A stretch of DNA of 45,136 bases from Lachnospiraceae bacterium (lineage in GTDB: Bacteria > Bacillota > Clostridia > Lachnospirales > Lachnospiraceae). The stretch lies in NCBI GenBank assembly GCA_030523345.1, contig JAUNIR010000012.1, forward strand, positions 1 through 45,136. The letters run 5' to 3'. The position numbers and the translations under genes were made by a program. Position 1 is the stretch's first letter; every line of letters begins with the position of its first letter. Under the pieces are notes generated by a model, which ran no database searches, was not told where the DNA came from, and saw only the letters and a list, made by a program, of their open reading frames with translations. Shown one piece after another: positions 7,424-16,273 of this stretch.

Positions 7424-8449
7424 ATGAGTACAAGTAATACATATTTAAAAATAAAAAATAATTGGGATAATCTTGCTAAGCCAATAGATGGACTTGGTGA
7501 GTTTGAAAACGTCCTATCTAAAATTGGTGCAGTGCAGGGGAGTGAAAGCATATTTTTGGATCCTGCTACTCTTTTGATTTTTATATCAGACAATGGAGTT
7601 ACAGAAGAAGGGATATCTCAGTCGGATAGCGAAGTTACATATGAGGTAGCAAAGGCGTTAGGCAAAGGTATATCTACGGTATCTCATATGGCTAAAGCTG
7701 CACATATGAATGTAGTGTCAGTAAATGTTGGAATAAAACACAAAGGGGAAATAGAAGGTGTTTTAGATTACTGTGTAATAAATGGGACAGCGAATTTTTT
7801 AAAGAAGCCAGCAATGACAGAAGATGAATTTGAAAAGGCAATTAATGTTGGACGAGAGATGGTAGTTAGCCTAAAGGAATCAGGCTGTAAGGTGTTGGCA
7901 CTTGGTGAAATGGGTATAGGTAATACGACAACATCTGCGGCATGCCTTGCAGGTATTAAAAAGCTTTATGGTAAAAACGTATGCTCTAAAGGTGCAGGTC
8001 TTTCTGATAGTGGGCTTAAGAAAAAAATAAACGTTGTTGACGAGGCGATCATAAAGTATAACCTTCACAATATGTTACCAATGGAAATATTAAGAACGGT
8101 GGGAGGTTTGGATATAGCGGCTCTTGTAGGTGCAATACTAGAGTCGTGTAATCAGGGAATCCCGGTCATATCAGATGGTTTTATTACAGGAGTTGCTGCG
8201 CTTTTTGCATATGAGTGTGACAAAAGGGTTAAGGATATTATAGTGTTCTCTCATAGAGGTAGGGAACGAGGAATGAAATATATCCTTGATGAGTTTGATG
8301 CGAAGCCAGTCATCAGTGCTGATATGGCTCTTGGAGAGGGAACAGGAACTTGTATTTTTTTATCAGCGGCTAGGTGTGCTTTGTCAGTTTATGAAGGCAA
8401 TACGCAGTTTAAAGATATTAATACAGATAATTACAAGAGGTTTAAATGA
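7424..8449 (+). CDS. cobT: Nicotinate-nucleotide:5,6-dimethylbenzimidazole phosphoribosyltransferase
   Basis: Makes alpha-ribazole phosphate, the activated lower ligand, from nicotinate mononucleotide and a benzimidazole or similar base. The 341 residues match the family. ISDNGVTEEGISQSD near 50-70, LGEMGIGNTTTSAA in the middle and the C-terminal SADMALGEGTGT with the catalytic Glu305 are all present. The normal SHxSxExGH segment reads SHRGRERGMKY here. Its C-terminal stop overlaps the cobU start by 4 bases (ATGA). No base-synthesis genes (BluB or BzaABCDEF) are in the window, so the lower ligand is unknown. Confidence 0.94.
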   Translation: MSTSNTYLKIKNNWDNLAKPIDGLGEFENVLSKIGAVQGSESIFLDPATLLIFISDNGVTEEGISQSDSEVTYEVAKALGKGISTVSHMAKAAHMNVVSVNVGIKHKGEIEGVLDYCVINGTANFLKKPAMTEDEFEKAINVGREMVVSLKESGCKVLALGEMGIGNTTTSAACLAGIKKLYGKNVCSKGAGLSDSGLKKKINVVDEAIIKYNLHNMLPMEILRTVGGLDIAALVGAILESCNQGIPVISDGFITGVAALFAYECDKRVKDIIVFSHRGRERGMKYILDEFDAKPVISADMALGEGTGTCIFLSAARCALSVYEGNTQFKDINTDNYKRFK

Positions 8450-8985
8450 TTATTATTTATGCGGGATCTGCATCAGGAAAATCAAAAATTGCTGAAGATA
8501 TGGCTGTAGACATTGCAAAAAAAAGAGGGACCTCTTTAGTATATATAGCCACAATGGAAAGCAATTCTGAAGAGGCAAAAAGAAGAATTAGGAAACATAG
8601 AGAAGCAAGGGAAGGAAAAGGGTTTTACACTATAGAAGAACCTTTTAGACTTGTGACTCATGCTTTTAGTGTAAGAAATAAAACAGTTCTAATTGAGTGT
8701 ATGTCTACATATTGTTCAAATATTTATTTCAAGAAAAAAGGAACAGAAACTGCTTCGGCAAATGAAATATATGAGATGGCTGAAAACATTGTGACTCAGG
8801 TAATGAAGCTTAAAGAAAGCGCATACGAGTTAGTAATAGTAACGAATAATTTATTCGATGACGGAGTAATCTATGATGAATGGACGGAAAGCTATCTTCA
8901 GCTTCTTGCAATAGTTAACAGTAACCTAACAAAGGAATGTGACAGATTTATTGAAGTGGTAGATGGGTTTTCTATAGAGTATTAA
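8446..8985 (+). CDS. cobU: Adenosylcobinamide kinase/guanylyltransferase, CobU (C-terminus divergent)
   Basis: CobU phosphorylates adenosylcobinamide and then attaches GMP. The 179 residues show the P-loop GSASGKS (7-13) and the RIRKHREAR segment with His51, the residue guanylylated in the family. The C-terminal part is unusual: after IVTNN the family's EVGxGIVP...R...GRxNQ region reads LFDDGVIYDEWTESYLQLLAIVNSNLT, so several conserved positions are lost. A second CobU-like gene two genes downstream keeps that region but lacks the histidine motif. Both may be needed, or one may be decaying. Confidence 0.85.
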   Translation: MIIIYAGSASGKSKIAEDMAVDIAKKRGTSLVYIATMESNSEEAKRRIRKHREAREGKGFYTIEEPFRLVTHAFSVRNKTVLIECMSTYCSNIYFKKKGTETASANEIYEMAENIVTQVMKLKESAYELVIVTNNLFDDGVIYDEWTESYLQLLAIVNSNLTKECDRFIEVVDGFSIEY

Positions 8986-9011
8986 ACTGTAAAATATAGC
9001 AGAGAGAATTT

Positions 9012-9770
9012 ATGAGAATTTTTAAATCATTATTAGCGTGTTTTTCAATATATTCAAAAATAAAAATGCCTGTAACAGATCTTGATTCCGATGATATGAG
9101 ATATGTATTCATATTCTTTCCATTGGTGGGTCTTGTAATAGGACTAATTGAATTTTTTGTTTTTTATGGATGTAGTTACGCTGGATTTAACAACATATTA
9201 AGGGTTGCTTTATTGACAGTATTTCCTGTAATCATTACTGGTGGAATTCACATCGATGGATTTATGGATGTATCAGATGCATTTAATTCGTATGGAGATA
9301 GAGAAAAGAAATTAGCCATTATGAAGGACCCTCATATTGGTGCTTTTGCGGTAATAAGCCTGCTTGTATATGGTATTTTGTATATTGGCTTACTAAGTGA
9401 AATCACAGAAAAATCTATCATTCCATTTTGTCTAGGTTTTGTTATTTCAAGAATTATGAGTGGTATATCAGTAGTTACGATTAAGAGTGCTAAAGATACC
9501 GGAATGATCAGTAGTGTTAAAGATAAAAGCAGCGAAAAAACAGTATTATATTTTCTTGTTACGATGTTCATTATACTGTTTTTCGTGTTCATTAAATATA
9601 GGCCTATAAATGGTATTATTTCGTGTGTTATATCCATATGTGGATATTTCGTATATAAGAAAAAAAGTCTTAAAGAATTAGATGGTATTACAGGTGATAC
9701 TTCAGGGTATTATTTGTGTGTTATGGAACTAATTTTACTGGCTGTAGCGGTTTTAGTATCTTTTTTTTGA
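9012..9770 (+). CDS. cobS: Adenosylcobinamide-GDP ribazoletransferase (cobalamin synthase)
   Basis: Membrane enzyme that joins adenosylcobinamide-GDP and alpha-ribazole (phosphate) in the last step of cobalamin assembly. The 252 residues have the family length. GGIHIDGFMDVSDAF carries the conserved acidic metal-binding motif, followed by MKDPHIGAFAV; several hydrophobic segments fill the rest. AGAGAG lies 7 bases before the ATG. It sits between the two CobU-like genes whose product it uses. Confidence 0.95.
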   Translation: MRIFKSLLACFSIYSKIKMPVTDLDSDDMRYVFIFFPLVGLVIGLIEFFVFYGCSYAGFNNILRVALLTVFPVIITGGIHIDGFMDVSDAFNSYGDREKKLAIMKDPHIGAFAVISLLVYGILYIGLLSEITEKSIIPFCLGFVISRIMSGISVVTIKSAKDTGMISSVKDKSSEKTVLYFLVTMFIILFFVFIKYRPINGIISCVISICGYFVYKKKSLKELDGITGDTSGYYLCVMELILLAVAVLVSFF

Positions 9771-9779
9771 GGTGGTAGT

Positions 9780-10190
9780 ATGATTCTTATTACAGGTGGA
9801 AAGTATCAGGGAAAACTAAGGCGAGCTTTGGAAATGGGTAGGTATTCTGAGGAAGATTACTTTGATTTTAACAAGGTAAATTCTCCTGAATATGTTAATA
9901 GACAGATTAATTATGCAGACAAAAAAGTCTGGTATAACATTCAGGAATATATAAGAATTTTGGCTTATCAGGGCACGGAAGCGTTACAAATAGAGAGTAT
10001 GATTAAGAAACTAGTAGATAAGCATAATCCGGAGGTTCTAATTATTGCTGAGGTAGGGTCTGGTGTAATACCAGTAAATAAGGCGGATAACGATTTCAGG
10101 GAAGCTACAGGGCGCGTGTCAGTGTATTTTGCAGAAGAGGCAGAGGAAGTATATCGAATAGTATGCGGAATGAAAGTACAGTTAAAATAA
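9780..10190 (+). CDS. Second, short CobU-like protein
   Basis: A 136-residue protein related to CobU. It has a glycine-rich P-loop (GGKYQGK, 6-12) and the CobU C-terminal signature EVGSGVIPVNKADNDFREATGRVSVYFAEEAEEVYRIVCGM, but the RIxxHrxxR segment with the guanylylated histidine is missing. The ribosome-binding site GAGGTGG overlaps the cobS stop. Its 3' end overlaps cobC by 28 bases. It could be a degenerate paralogue, a kinase-only form, or a partner of the other CobU. Which reaction it carries out cannot be told. Confidence 0.75.
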   Translation: MILITGGKYQGKLRRALEMGRYSEEDYFDFNKVNSPEYVNRQINYADKKVWYNIQEYIRILAYQGTEALQIESMIKKLVDKHNPEVLIIAEVGSGVIPVNKADNDFREATGRVSVYFAEEAEEVYRIVCGMKVQLK

Positions 10191-10831
10191 ATATTATACG
10201 ACATGGAAAAACTCCTCTTAATGAAAAGCACTGTTACATAGGCTCAACAGACGAATCACTTTCTGATGTAGGCATTAAAGAAATTGAGGATAACGTGAAA
10301 AAGTCTGTGTACAAAAAAACGGACAGGGTGTTTGTGAGTCCTATGAAAAGGGCGATGGAGACATCGAGAATTATTTATCCTAATGCGTCAGTAAATATAA
10401 TAGATGAATTTAGGGAAATGGACTTTGGTAGCTTTGAAGGGAAAAATTATAATGAGTTAAAAGACGATGCTTATTATAGAAAATGGATTGATGAATCAAG
10501 AGGAATTGAAAAGGATGAAATAGATTCTTTATATGGTGGTTTAGTGCCTGCTAATTTACTAGGAATAACTTTACCTGAATCTATGGAGTCCTTTAAGAAT
10601 AGAACTATTAATGGGCTTAAAAAAGTAATAAATCTCTCAAAGGGAGAAGATGCCACAATTGTTGCACATGGAGGGACCATAATGATGATATCCTCATTAT
10701 GTTTAGACGGTGAATATTACAATTATATGGTAAAGAATGGAGATGGAGTTGAGGCTGAAATAGCTTATACGGATAATAATGGAAATATTGAGATATCACG
10801 GGTTAGCCTTAATAATAGGATATGTTCTTGA
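10163..10831 (+). CDS. cobC: Alpha-ribazole phosphatase-like histidine phosphatase
   Basis: Removes the phosphate from alpha-ribazole 5'-phosphate or from the cobalamin 5'-phosphate. The 222 residues belong to the phosphoglycerate mutase-like fold: RHGKT (His14 is the phosphorylated residue), SPMKRAMETS, EMDFGSFEG, and the second catalytic histidine in IVAHGGT. It overlaps the preceding CobU-like gene by 28 bases and cbiB by 53 bases. Within a cobalamin operon the CobC assignment is well supported, although sequence alone does not separate CobC from other broad phosphatases. Confidence 0.88.
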   Translation: MRNESTVKINIIRHGKTPLNEKHCYIGSTDESLSDVGIKEIEDNVKKSVYKKTDRVFVSPMKRAMETSRIIYPNASVNIIDEFREMDFGSFEGKNYNELKDDAYYRKWIDESRGIEKDEIDSLYGGLVPANLLGITLPESMESFKNRTINGLKKVINLSKGEDATIVAHGGTIMMISSLCLDGEYYNYMVKNGDGVEAEIAYTDNNGNIEISRVSLNNRICS

Positions 10832-11732
10832 TTTAATTGTAGGTGATCCACATGAAATGCCACACCCAATAAGATTAATTGGTAAATGGATTTCGTTTGT
10901 TGAAAAGAAAATATATAAGGATAAAAAAACCTCTGGACTATACCTCGTGTTTGCTGTGACTATTCCAGTAGTATTTATTACTGCTTTTATAACTATTTGT
11001 AGCTATTGTTTAAGTAATACTCTAGGGATGTTAGTAGAGAGTGTTTTTGTATTTTACTGTTTGGCAACAAGGAGTCTTGCTGTAGAGAGTGGAGAGGTAA
11101 TCAGGAGCCTCTATAAAGACGGGATAGAAGCATCTAGAAAAAGTCTTTCGATGATAGTTGGAAGAGATACTGAAAAGTTGACTGAGGAACAGGTTATAAA
11201 GGCTACGGTAGAGACTGTTGCAGAGAATACATCTGATGGTGTTGTTGCTCCGTTATTATATTTAGCAATTGGTGGTGCAACACTTGGACTTTTCTATAAA
11301 GCCTGTAATACGATGGATTCAATGGTTGGTTATAAGAATGATAGGTATAAAAACTTTGGATTTTATGCTGCAAAATTAGATGATATTTTAAACTATATTC
11401 CTAGTAGAATATGTGCTTTATTAATTATAATATCAGCATTTTTACTTACGAATTTTGATGGCAAAAATGCATACAAAATATGGAATAGAGATAAACGAAA
11501 TCATAAAAGTCCAAATAGTGCACAGTCAGAATCTGCATATGCGGGGGCGATGGGATTGAAACTCGCAGGAGGGGCTTTTTATTTTGGAAGCTGGGTTGAA
11601 AAGCCATTTATTGGTGATCCAGTTAATAACATAAATAGATTAGATGTTTATAGAAGTCATAAGCTTTTATATATGACATCATTATTATGTGAGGTAATAT
11701 GCACGGCGGTGATATTTATAGTTGCAAAATAA
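10779..11732 (+). CDS. cbiB: Adenosylcobinamide-phosphate synthase
   Basis: Membrane protein that attaches (R)-1-amino-2-propanol phosphate to adenosylcobyric acid. The 317 residues match the family. GYVLDLIVGDPHEMPHPIRLIG at the N-end, ATVETVAENTSDGVVAPLLY and NTMDSMVGYKND in the middle, and HKSPNSAQSESAYAGAMGLKLAGG in the C-terminal half are diagnostic. The 53-base overlap with cobC is large but the family N-terminus requires this start or one close to it. It overlaps cobD by 34 bases. Confidence 0.95.
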   Translation: MEILRYHGLALIIGYVLDLIVGDPHEMPHPIRLIGKWISFVEKKIYKDKKTSGLYLVFAVTIPVVFITAFITICSYCLSNTLGMLVESVFVFYCLATRSLAVESGEVIRSLYKDGIEASRKSLSMIVGRDTEKLTEEQVIKATVETVAENTSDGVVAPLLYLAIGGATLGLFYKACNTMDSMVGYKNDRYKNFGFYAAKLDDILNYIPSRICALLIIISAFLLTNFDGKNAYKIWNRDKRNHKSPNSAQSESAYAGAMGLKLAGGAFYFGSWVEKPFIGDPVNNINRLDVYRSHKLLYMTSLLCEVICTAVIFIVAK

Positions 11733-12736
11733 AATATGATTTTTCAGTGAATCTCAATCCATGCGTTCAGTCTGAAAAAATAAAAAATGCGGTAGTGAAT
11801 TCTTCACAAGTAATTGATACGTATCCTGACTATTCATGTAATGAATTATATGAAAAATTGTCCAATGTCCTTGGCATAGAAAGGGATTGCATTGTTCTCA
11901 CAAGTGGTGCATCAGAAGGAATAATGGCGGCTGTAAGAGCTATAAATCCTGATACTGGTGTAATATTTGAACCAGCCTTTTCCGGTTATGAAAGAGCATT
12001 AAAATCATTTGAAATATCAAATATATGCCATATAAGTCCGCAAGGCGAAGTTAGCGATGGAAGCGAGGAATATGTTGCAGTTCATACTAATAAGTCAATG
12101 TTCTTTATAGCCTCACCTTCAAATCCGGAGGGTATTCAATTTACTAAGGATGAGCTAAGGGAAATATACGATCGAGTAAAGGCGAGTGAAGGATTCCTTT
12201 TATTAGATGAATGTTTTATTAATTTATCTGATGATAGTAGTCAGTCTATGGTGGAGGAGATAATTAAAACCCCAACATATTATGATAATCTGATTGTATT
12301 AAGAAGTTTTACAAAGACATTCAGAGTACCAGGCATAAGGCTCGGATATATTGTATGCTCCAATAGAGAAATAAATAGAAAAATATTATTAAGTCTTCCA
12401 GAGTGGAATATTTCTGTCCCGGCCATAATGACAGGAATTGCGTGTATTGAAGAAGGAATTAAATATGAAGCTGATCTTGTCAAACGTGAGCGTAAATTTG
12501 TCATTAACGAGCTTGAACAGATTGGAATTAAAGTATGTCCTTCTAACAGTATTTATATTTTGTTTAAGGGAAAGCCTGATCTTAAAGAGAAACTTATGAG
12601 TAGAGGGATTTTGATAAGAGATTGTAGCGATTATTATGGGCTTTCAAAAGGATACTTTAGAGTAGCAATAAAGTCTCATAATGAGAACCTCATTCTTATA
12701 AATGAGATAAAGGAAATATACAATCAACATAAATAG
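11699..12736 (+). CDS. cobD: L-threonine-O-3-phosphate decarboxylase (PLP-dependent)
   Basis: Makes (R)-1-amino-2-propanol phosphate, the linker used by CbiB. The 345 residues are a fold-type I aminotransferase close to HisC. It opens MHGGDIYS with DFSVNLNP, as CobD proteins do, and has LTSGASEGI, SPSNPEG, LDECF and the PLP lysine Lys206 in RSFTKTFRVPGIRLGY. Adjacent placement after cbiB with a 34-base overlap supports CobD rather than histidinol-phosphate aminotransferase. A separate threonine kinase (PduX-like) is not seen here. Confidence 0.9.
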   Translation: MHGGDIYSCKIKYDFSVNLNPCVQSEKIKNAVVNSSQVIDTYPDYSCNELYEKLSNVLGIERDCIVLTSGASEGIMAAVRAINPDTGVIFEPAFSGYERALKSFEISNICHISPQGEVSDGSEEYVAVHTNKSMFFIASPSNPEGIQFTKDELREIYDRVKASEGFLLLDECFINLSDDSSQSMVEEIIKTPTYYDNLIVLRSFTKTFRVPGIRLGYIVCSNREINRKILLSLPEWNISVPAIMTGIACIEEGIKYEADLVKRERKFVINELEQIGIKVCPSNSIYILFKGKPDLKEKLMSRGILIRDCSDYYGLSKGYFRVAIKSHNENLILINEIKEIYNQHK

Positions 12737-12757
12737 AAATATGAACAAGAGGTAAGA

Positions 12758-13390
12758 ATGGCAGCAGAATTTATGAGAGTATCACCTCAGGAAATTGAGG
12801 CAGAAAGCTTTAGAATAATATCTGAGAAGCTTGATGAGATGGGGATAGTATTACCAGAAAAAGAAGCTCCCATTATAAAGAGAGTTATTCATACAACAGC
12901 GGATTTTTCTTTTGCGGAGACGCTTACAATAAGTGATGGTGCAATCGATACTATGCGTAATCTTATAGAAAATGCAGCAACTATAGTAACAGACACGAAT
13001 ATGACCCTTGCTGGAATTAACAAAAAGCGACTAGAGCAATATGGTGTAAGAATAAAGTGTTTTATGTCTGATGAAGATGTTGCAAGAGAAGCAAAAGAAA
13101 GAAATGTAACGAGAGCATCGGTTAGTGTGGAAAGAGCATCATTAATAAGTGGACCTGTTATATATTCCGTTGGAAATGCTCCAACAGCACTTATTGAATT
13201 AGATGAGCTAATTAAAAAAAGGCAGATGAATCCAGCGTTTATAATTGGTGTTCCAGTGGGCTTTGTTAATGTGGAATATTCAAAAGAACTTTTTAGAAAT
13301 AGTAAAATCCCTCATATTATAAACTGGGGAAATAAAGGTGGCAGCAATGTAGCAGCTGCAATTATAAATGCAATCGTATATGGAATGTAG
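12758..13390 (+). CDS. cbiC: Cobalt-precorrin-8 methylmutase
   Basis: Moves the C11 methyl group to C12 to give cobyrinic acid. The 210 residues match CbiC/CobH. The catalytic histidine is His45 in VIHTTADFSF; other marks are TDTNMTLAGIN, APTALIEL and VPVGFVNVEYSKE. AGAGGT 6 bases before the ATG marks the start. It opens the corrin-ring part of the operon and overlaps cbiD by 23 bases. Confidence 0.95.
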   Translation: MAAEFMRVSPQEIEAESFRIISEKLDEMGIVLPEKEAPIIKRVIHTTADFSFAETLTISDGAIDTMRNLIENAATIVTDTNMTLAGINKKRLEQYGVRIKCFMSDEDVAREAKERNVTRASVSVERASLISGPVIYSVGNAPTALIELDELIKKRQMNPAFIIGVPVGFVNVEYSKELFRNSKIPHIINWGNKGGSNVAAAIINAIVYGM

Positions 13391-14525
13391 TAATGACAAA
13401 AAAATAAAAAATGGTTTTACAACAGGCAGTTGTGCTGCAGCCGCAACGAAGGCTGCACTTATGATGCTTATTTCTGGTAAAAAAATAAATGAAATAAAGA
13501 TAATAACCCCATCGTCAGATATATATAGTCCCCAAATATGTAATGCAGCTATAGCTAAATTGTATAAGGGTAAACTCTCAATTGGAGATTATGCATCAGC
13601 ATCTGTAATAAAGGAATCGGGCGATGATCCTGATATAACAAATTCTCTTGAGATAGTTTCATTTGTTACGTTTGTAGAAGGTCAAAGGCGAATAACCATT
13701 AAAGGTGGTGAAGGAGTTGGTAAAGTTACAAGGCCAGGTCTTGATCAGCCGGTTGGTGAATATGCAATTAATTCAACGCCTAGAAAAATGATTACTGAAG
13801 TTGTAGAAGAACTTCTTGAAAATAATGATATTGATTACGGTGTGGAAGTTACCATTTCTGTCCCAAAGGGTTGTGAGATAGCTGAAAAAACTTTTAACCC
13901 GCATATGGGGATTGAAGGTGGAATATCCATAATCGGAACAACAGGTATTGTCAAACCAATGAGTACGGAAGCACTTGTTGAGACAATAAAATTAGATATC
14001 AACATGCAATACTCAGAAGGAAAGAAAACATGCATCATTGTTCCGGGAAATTATGGTGTAACTTTTTTAACAAATAAAATGAATGTCTCTGATAAAGATA
14101 TAGTCTTATGCAGCAATTTTGCGGGTGACAGTGTAAAAATGGCAGTAGATGCTGGGTTTAGGAAAATACTGTTCTGCTCACATATAGGTAAGATGATAAA
14201 GGTGAGTGGAGGTGTACTTAATACACACTCAATGTATGGTGATAGGCGAATGGAATTTATGGTAGACGCATTCGTGGAAGCTGTAAATAATAATCAGGGG
14301 AAAATAGAAAATACAAGAGTTACAGAAATAAAAAACAGAATCATGGAATGTGTATCGACTACGGCAGCACTAGATGTGATAAGTGAAATAGATTTTGTAA
14401 AAGAAGTATCGTCTGTAATCGTTAATAGAACGGTTGGACATTTATCTGATGCTTGTGATAATAAAGCAGAAATAAATGTGATCTTATATGAAAATAATTA
14501 TGGAGAACTTGCAAGGAGTTTTTAA
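13368..14525 (+). CDS. cbiD: Cobalt-precorrin-5B C1-methyltransferase
   Basis: SAM-dependent C1 methylation in the anaerobic pathway. The 385 residues match CbiD. NGFTTGSCAAAATKAAL near the N-end is the family signature; GGEGVGKVTRPGLD and the NPHMGIEGGISIIGTTGIV segment follow. A second ATG at 13380 is possible and would reduce the overlap with cbiC; neither has a clear Shine-Dalgarno. CbiD marks this as the anaerobic (early cobalt insertion) route. Confidence 0.95.
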   Translation: MQSYMECSNDKKIKNGFTTGSCAAAATKAALMMLISGKKINEIKIITPSSDIYSPQICNAAIAKLYKGKLSIGDYASASVIKESGDDPDITNSLEIVSFVTFVEGQRRITIKGGEGVGKVTRPGLDQPVGEYAINSTPRKMITEVVEELLENNDIDYGVEVTISVPKGCEIAEKTFNPHMGIEGGISIIGTTGIVKPMSTEALVETIKLDINMQYSEGKKTCIIVPGNYGVTFLTNKMNVSDKDIVLCSNFAGDSVKMAVDAGFRKILFCSHIGKMIKVSGGVLNTHSMYGDRRMEFMVDAFVEAVNNNQGKIENTRVTEIKNRIMECVSTTAALDVISEIDFVKEVSSVIVNRTVGHLSDACDNKAEINVILYENNYGELARSF

Positions 14526-15283
14526 TGATACATTTTGTAGGAGCCGGATGTGGCGCAAAAGATCTGATTACTGTCAGAGGAAAAGAACATATTGAAAATG
14601 CAGATGTAATTGTATATGCGGGTTCGTTAGTAAATAAAGAACTGCTTACTTATAATGTTAAAAATGCAAAAGTATATGATTCTGCATATATGACATTAGA
14701 GGAGGTTATGTCCGTTTTATTGGACAGTGAAAAAGAAGGGAAATATATTGTTAGACTTCATACAGGGGATCCATCGATGTATGGGGCAATCAAGGAACAG
14801 ATGGACATTCTTTCAAAAGAAGGAATTGAGTATGACGTCACACCAGGTGTAAGCGCTGCGTTTGGTGCGGCTGCATCACTTAAAGTGGAGTACACATTGC
14901 CAGATGTATCACAGACACTTATTCTTACAAGGATGTCTGGAAAAACTCTTGTACCTGAGAAAGAGTCAATCAAGAGCCTTGCATCACATAAGGCTACAAT
15001 GGCGGTATATTTATCAGCGTCTCTATCAAAAGAATTACAAAGGGAATTAATCGAAGGCGGATATGAAGAAAATACTCCTGCTGCAGTGTGTGTAAAAGTA
15101 TCTTGGGATGATGAAAAAATATATAGATGTACTGTTGGAACAATTGAAAAAACAACGGTAGAGAATGGAATTACTAAAACCTGTATTTATATTATTGGTG
15201 ATTCTATTGATCCCACTACTTATGACGAGAGCAGATTATATGCTGCGGACTTCTCTACAGAGTACAGAAAGGCAACTAAATAA
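14525..15283 (+). CDS. cbiF: Cobalt-precorrin-4 C11-methyltransferase
   Basis: SAM-dependent tetrapyrrole methylase of 252 residues. The SAM loop reads FVGAGCGAKDLITVRG; other motifs are ADVIVYAGSLV, RLHTGDPSMYGAI and TPGVSAAFGAAA, all typical of CbiF/CobM. The ATG shares one base with the cbiD stop (TAATG), so translation is likely coupled. The cysteine in place of the proline of GPG is a small departure from the common motif. Confidence 0.95.
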   Translation: MIHFVGAGCGAKDLITVRGKEHIENADVIVYAGSLVNKELLTYNVKNAKVYDSAYMTLEEVMSVLLDSEKEGKYIVRLHTGDPSMYGAIKEQMDILSKEGIEYDVTPGVSAAFGAAASLKVEYTLPDVSQTLILTRMSGKTLVPEKESIKSLASHKATMAVYLSASLSKELQRELIEGGYEENTPAAVCVKVSWDDEKIYRCTVGTIEKTTVENGITKTCIYIIGDSIDPTTYDESRLYAADFSTEYRKATK

Positions 15284-16273
15284 ATGGCATACATGGTTGG
15301 TATATATTCATTTTCTAAAAAGGGTAAAGATCTTGCAGAAAAAATCTGTAAGATAAATTGTGATATGTTCAGATGTGAAAAAATCATATTTGAAGATATA
15401 GAAAATAACTGTATTACAGAAGATATATTTCATCAAAAAAATGCTCATGTATTTATTGGAGCTACAGGAATTGCTGTAAGAAAGATTGCACCGTTTGTTA
15501 ATTCAAAACTCACAGATCCCGCAGTTGTTGTAATAGATGAAAACGGAGATAATGTAATTCCAATTCTTTCAGGACATATAGGTGGAGCAAATTCTCTTTC
15601 CAGGCTAATTGCTGAAAAAATAGGTGCGAATGCCATAATAACAACAGCTACTGATGTTAATGGATTAGAGGCAATTGATTATTTAGCATCTGAGGCTAGG
15701 CTTACTATTAGTGATAAAGAATCAATTCAAATAGCAAATGCAAAACTTTTAAATGGAGAAACTATAAATGTATATGTGGATGATGATGTGGATGTAGTGA
15801 ACAACTCATCACATTGTAATATTTCGCATAAAAATGATGCGGATATTATAGTTTTAAATCCAAAGAAATATATTATCGGTGTTGGGTGCAGAAAGGCAAT
15901 TGATAAAGCTTTATTCAAAACGGTATTAGATACTACATTACAGGAATTAAATATAAGTTATAAAGAAATTGACAGAATGGCTTCTATAGAGCTAAAAGCA
16001 TCTGAAGAAGCGATTATTAGTTACTGTAAAGAGTATAATGTAATGTTTGAGACGTATTCCAGAGAAGAACTCGAAAGTGTAATTGGAGACTTCGATGAAT
16101 CGGATTTTGTTAAAGAAATCACAGGTGTGTCTAATGTTTCACAAAGAGCTGCCGCCTATGGAGCAAATTTGTGTGGCAGTGGAGAATTTATTCTTAAACG
16201 AAAAGTAGAAAGTGGAATCACAGTATCAATAGTAAAAGTTAGAAAGAGGCTTAATATAAATGGGAACCCTTAA
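15284..16273 (+). CDS. cbiG: Cobalt-precorrin-5A hydrolase
   Basis: Opens the ring-A lactone of cobalt-precorrin-5A and releases acetaldehyde. The 329 residues have the three-part CbiG layout: an N-terminal domain, the diagnostic middle FIGATGIAVRKIAP with ILSGHIGGANSLSRLIAEK, and a C-terminal domain starting IIGVGCRKA and including ASIELKASE and GVSNVSQRAA. It begins directly after the cbiF stop and overlaps cbiH by 14 bases. Next to cbiF and cbiD it completes the 4-to-5B steps. Confidence 0.94.
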   Translation: MAYMVGIYSFSKKGKDLAEKICKINCDMFRCEKIIFEDIENNCITEDIFHQKNAHVFIGATGIAVRKIAPFVNSKLTDPAVVVIDENGDNVIPILSGHIGGANSLSRLIAEKIGANAIITTATDVNGLEAIDYLASEARLTISDKESIQIANAKLLNGETINVYVDDDVDVVNNSSHCNISHKNDADIIVLNPKKYIIGVGCRKAIDKALFKTVLDTTLQELNISYKEIDRMASIELKASEEAIISYCKEYNVMFETYSREELESVIGDFDESDFVKEITGVSNVSQRAAAYGANLCGSGEFILKRKVESGITVSIVKVRKRLNINGNP

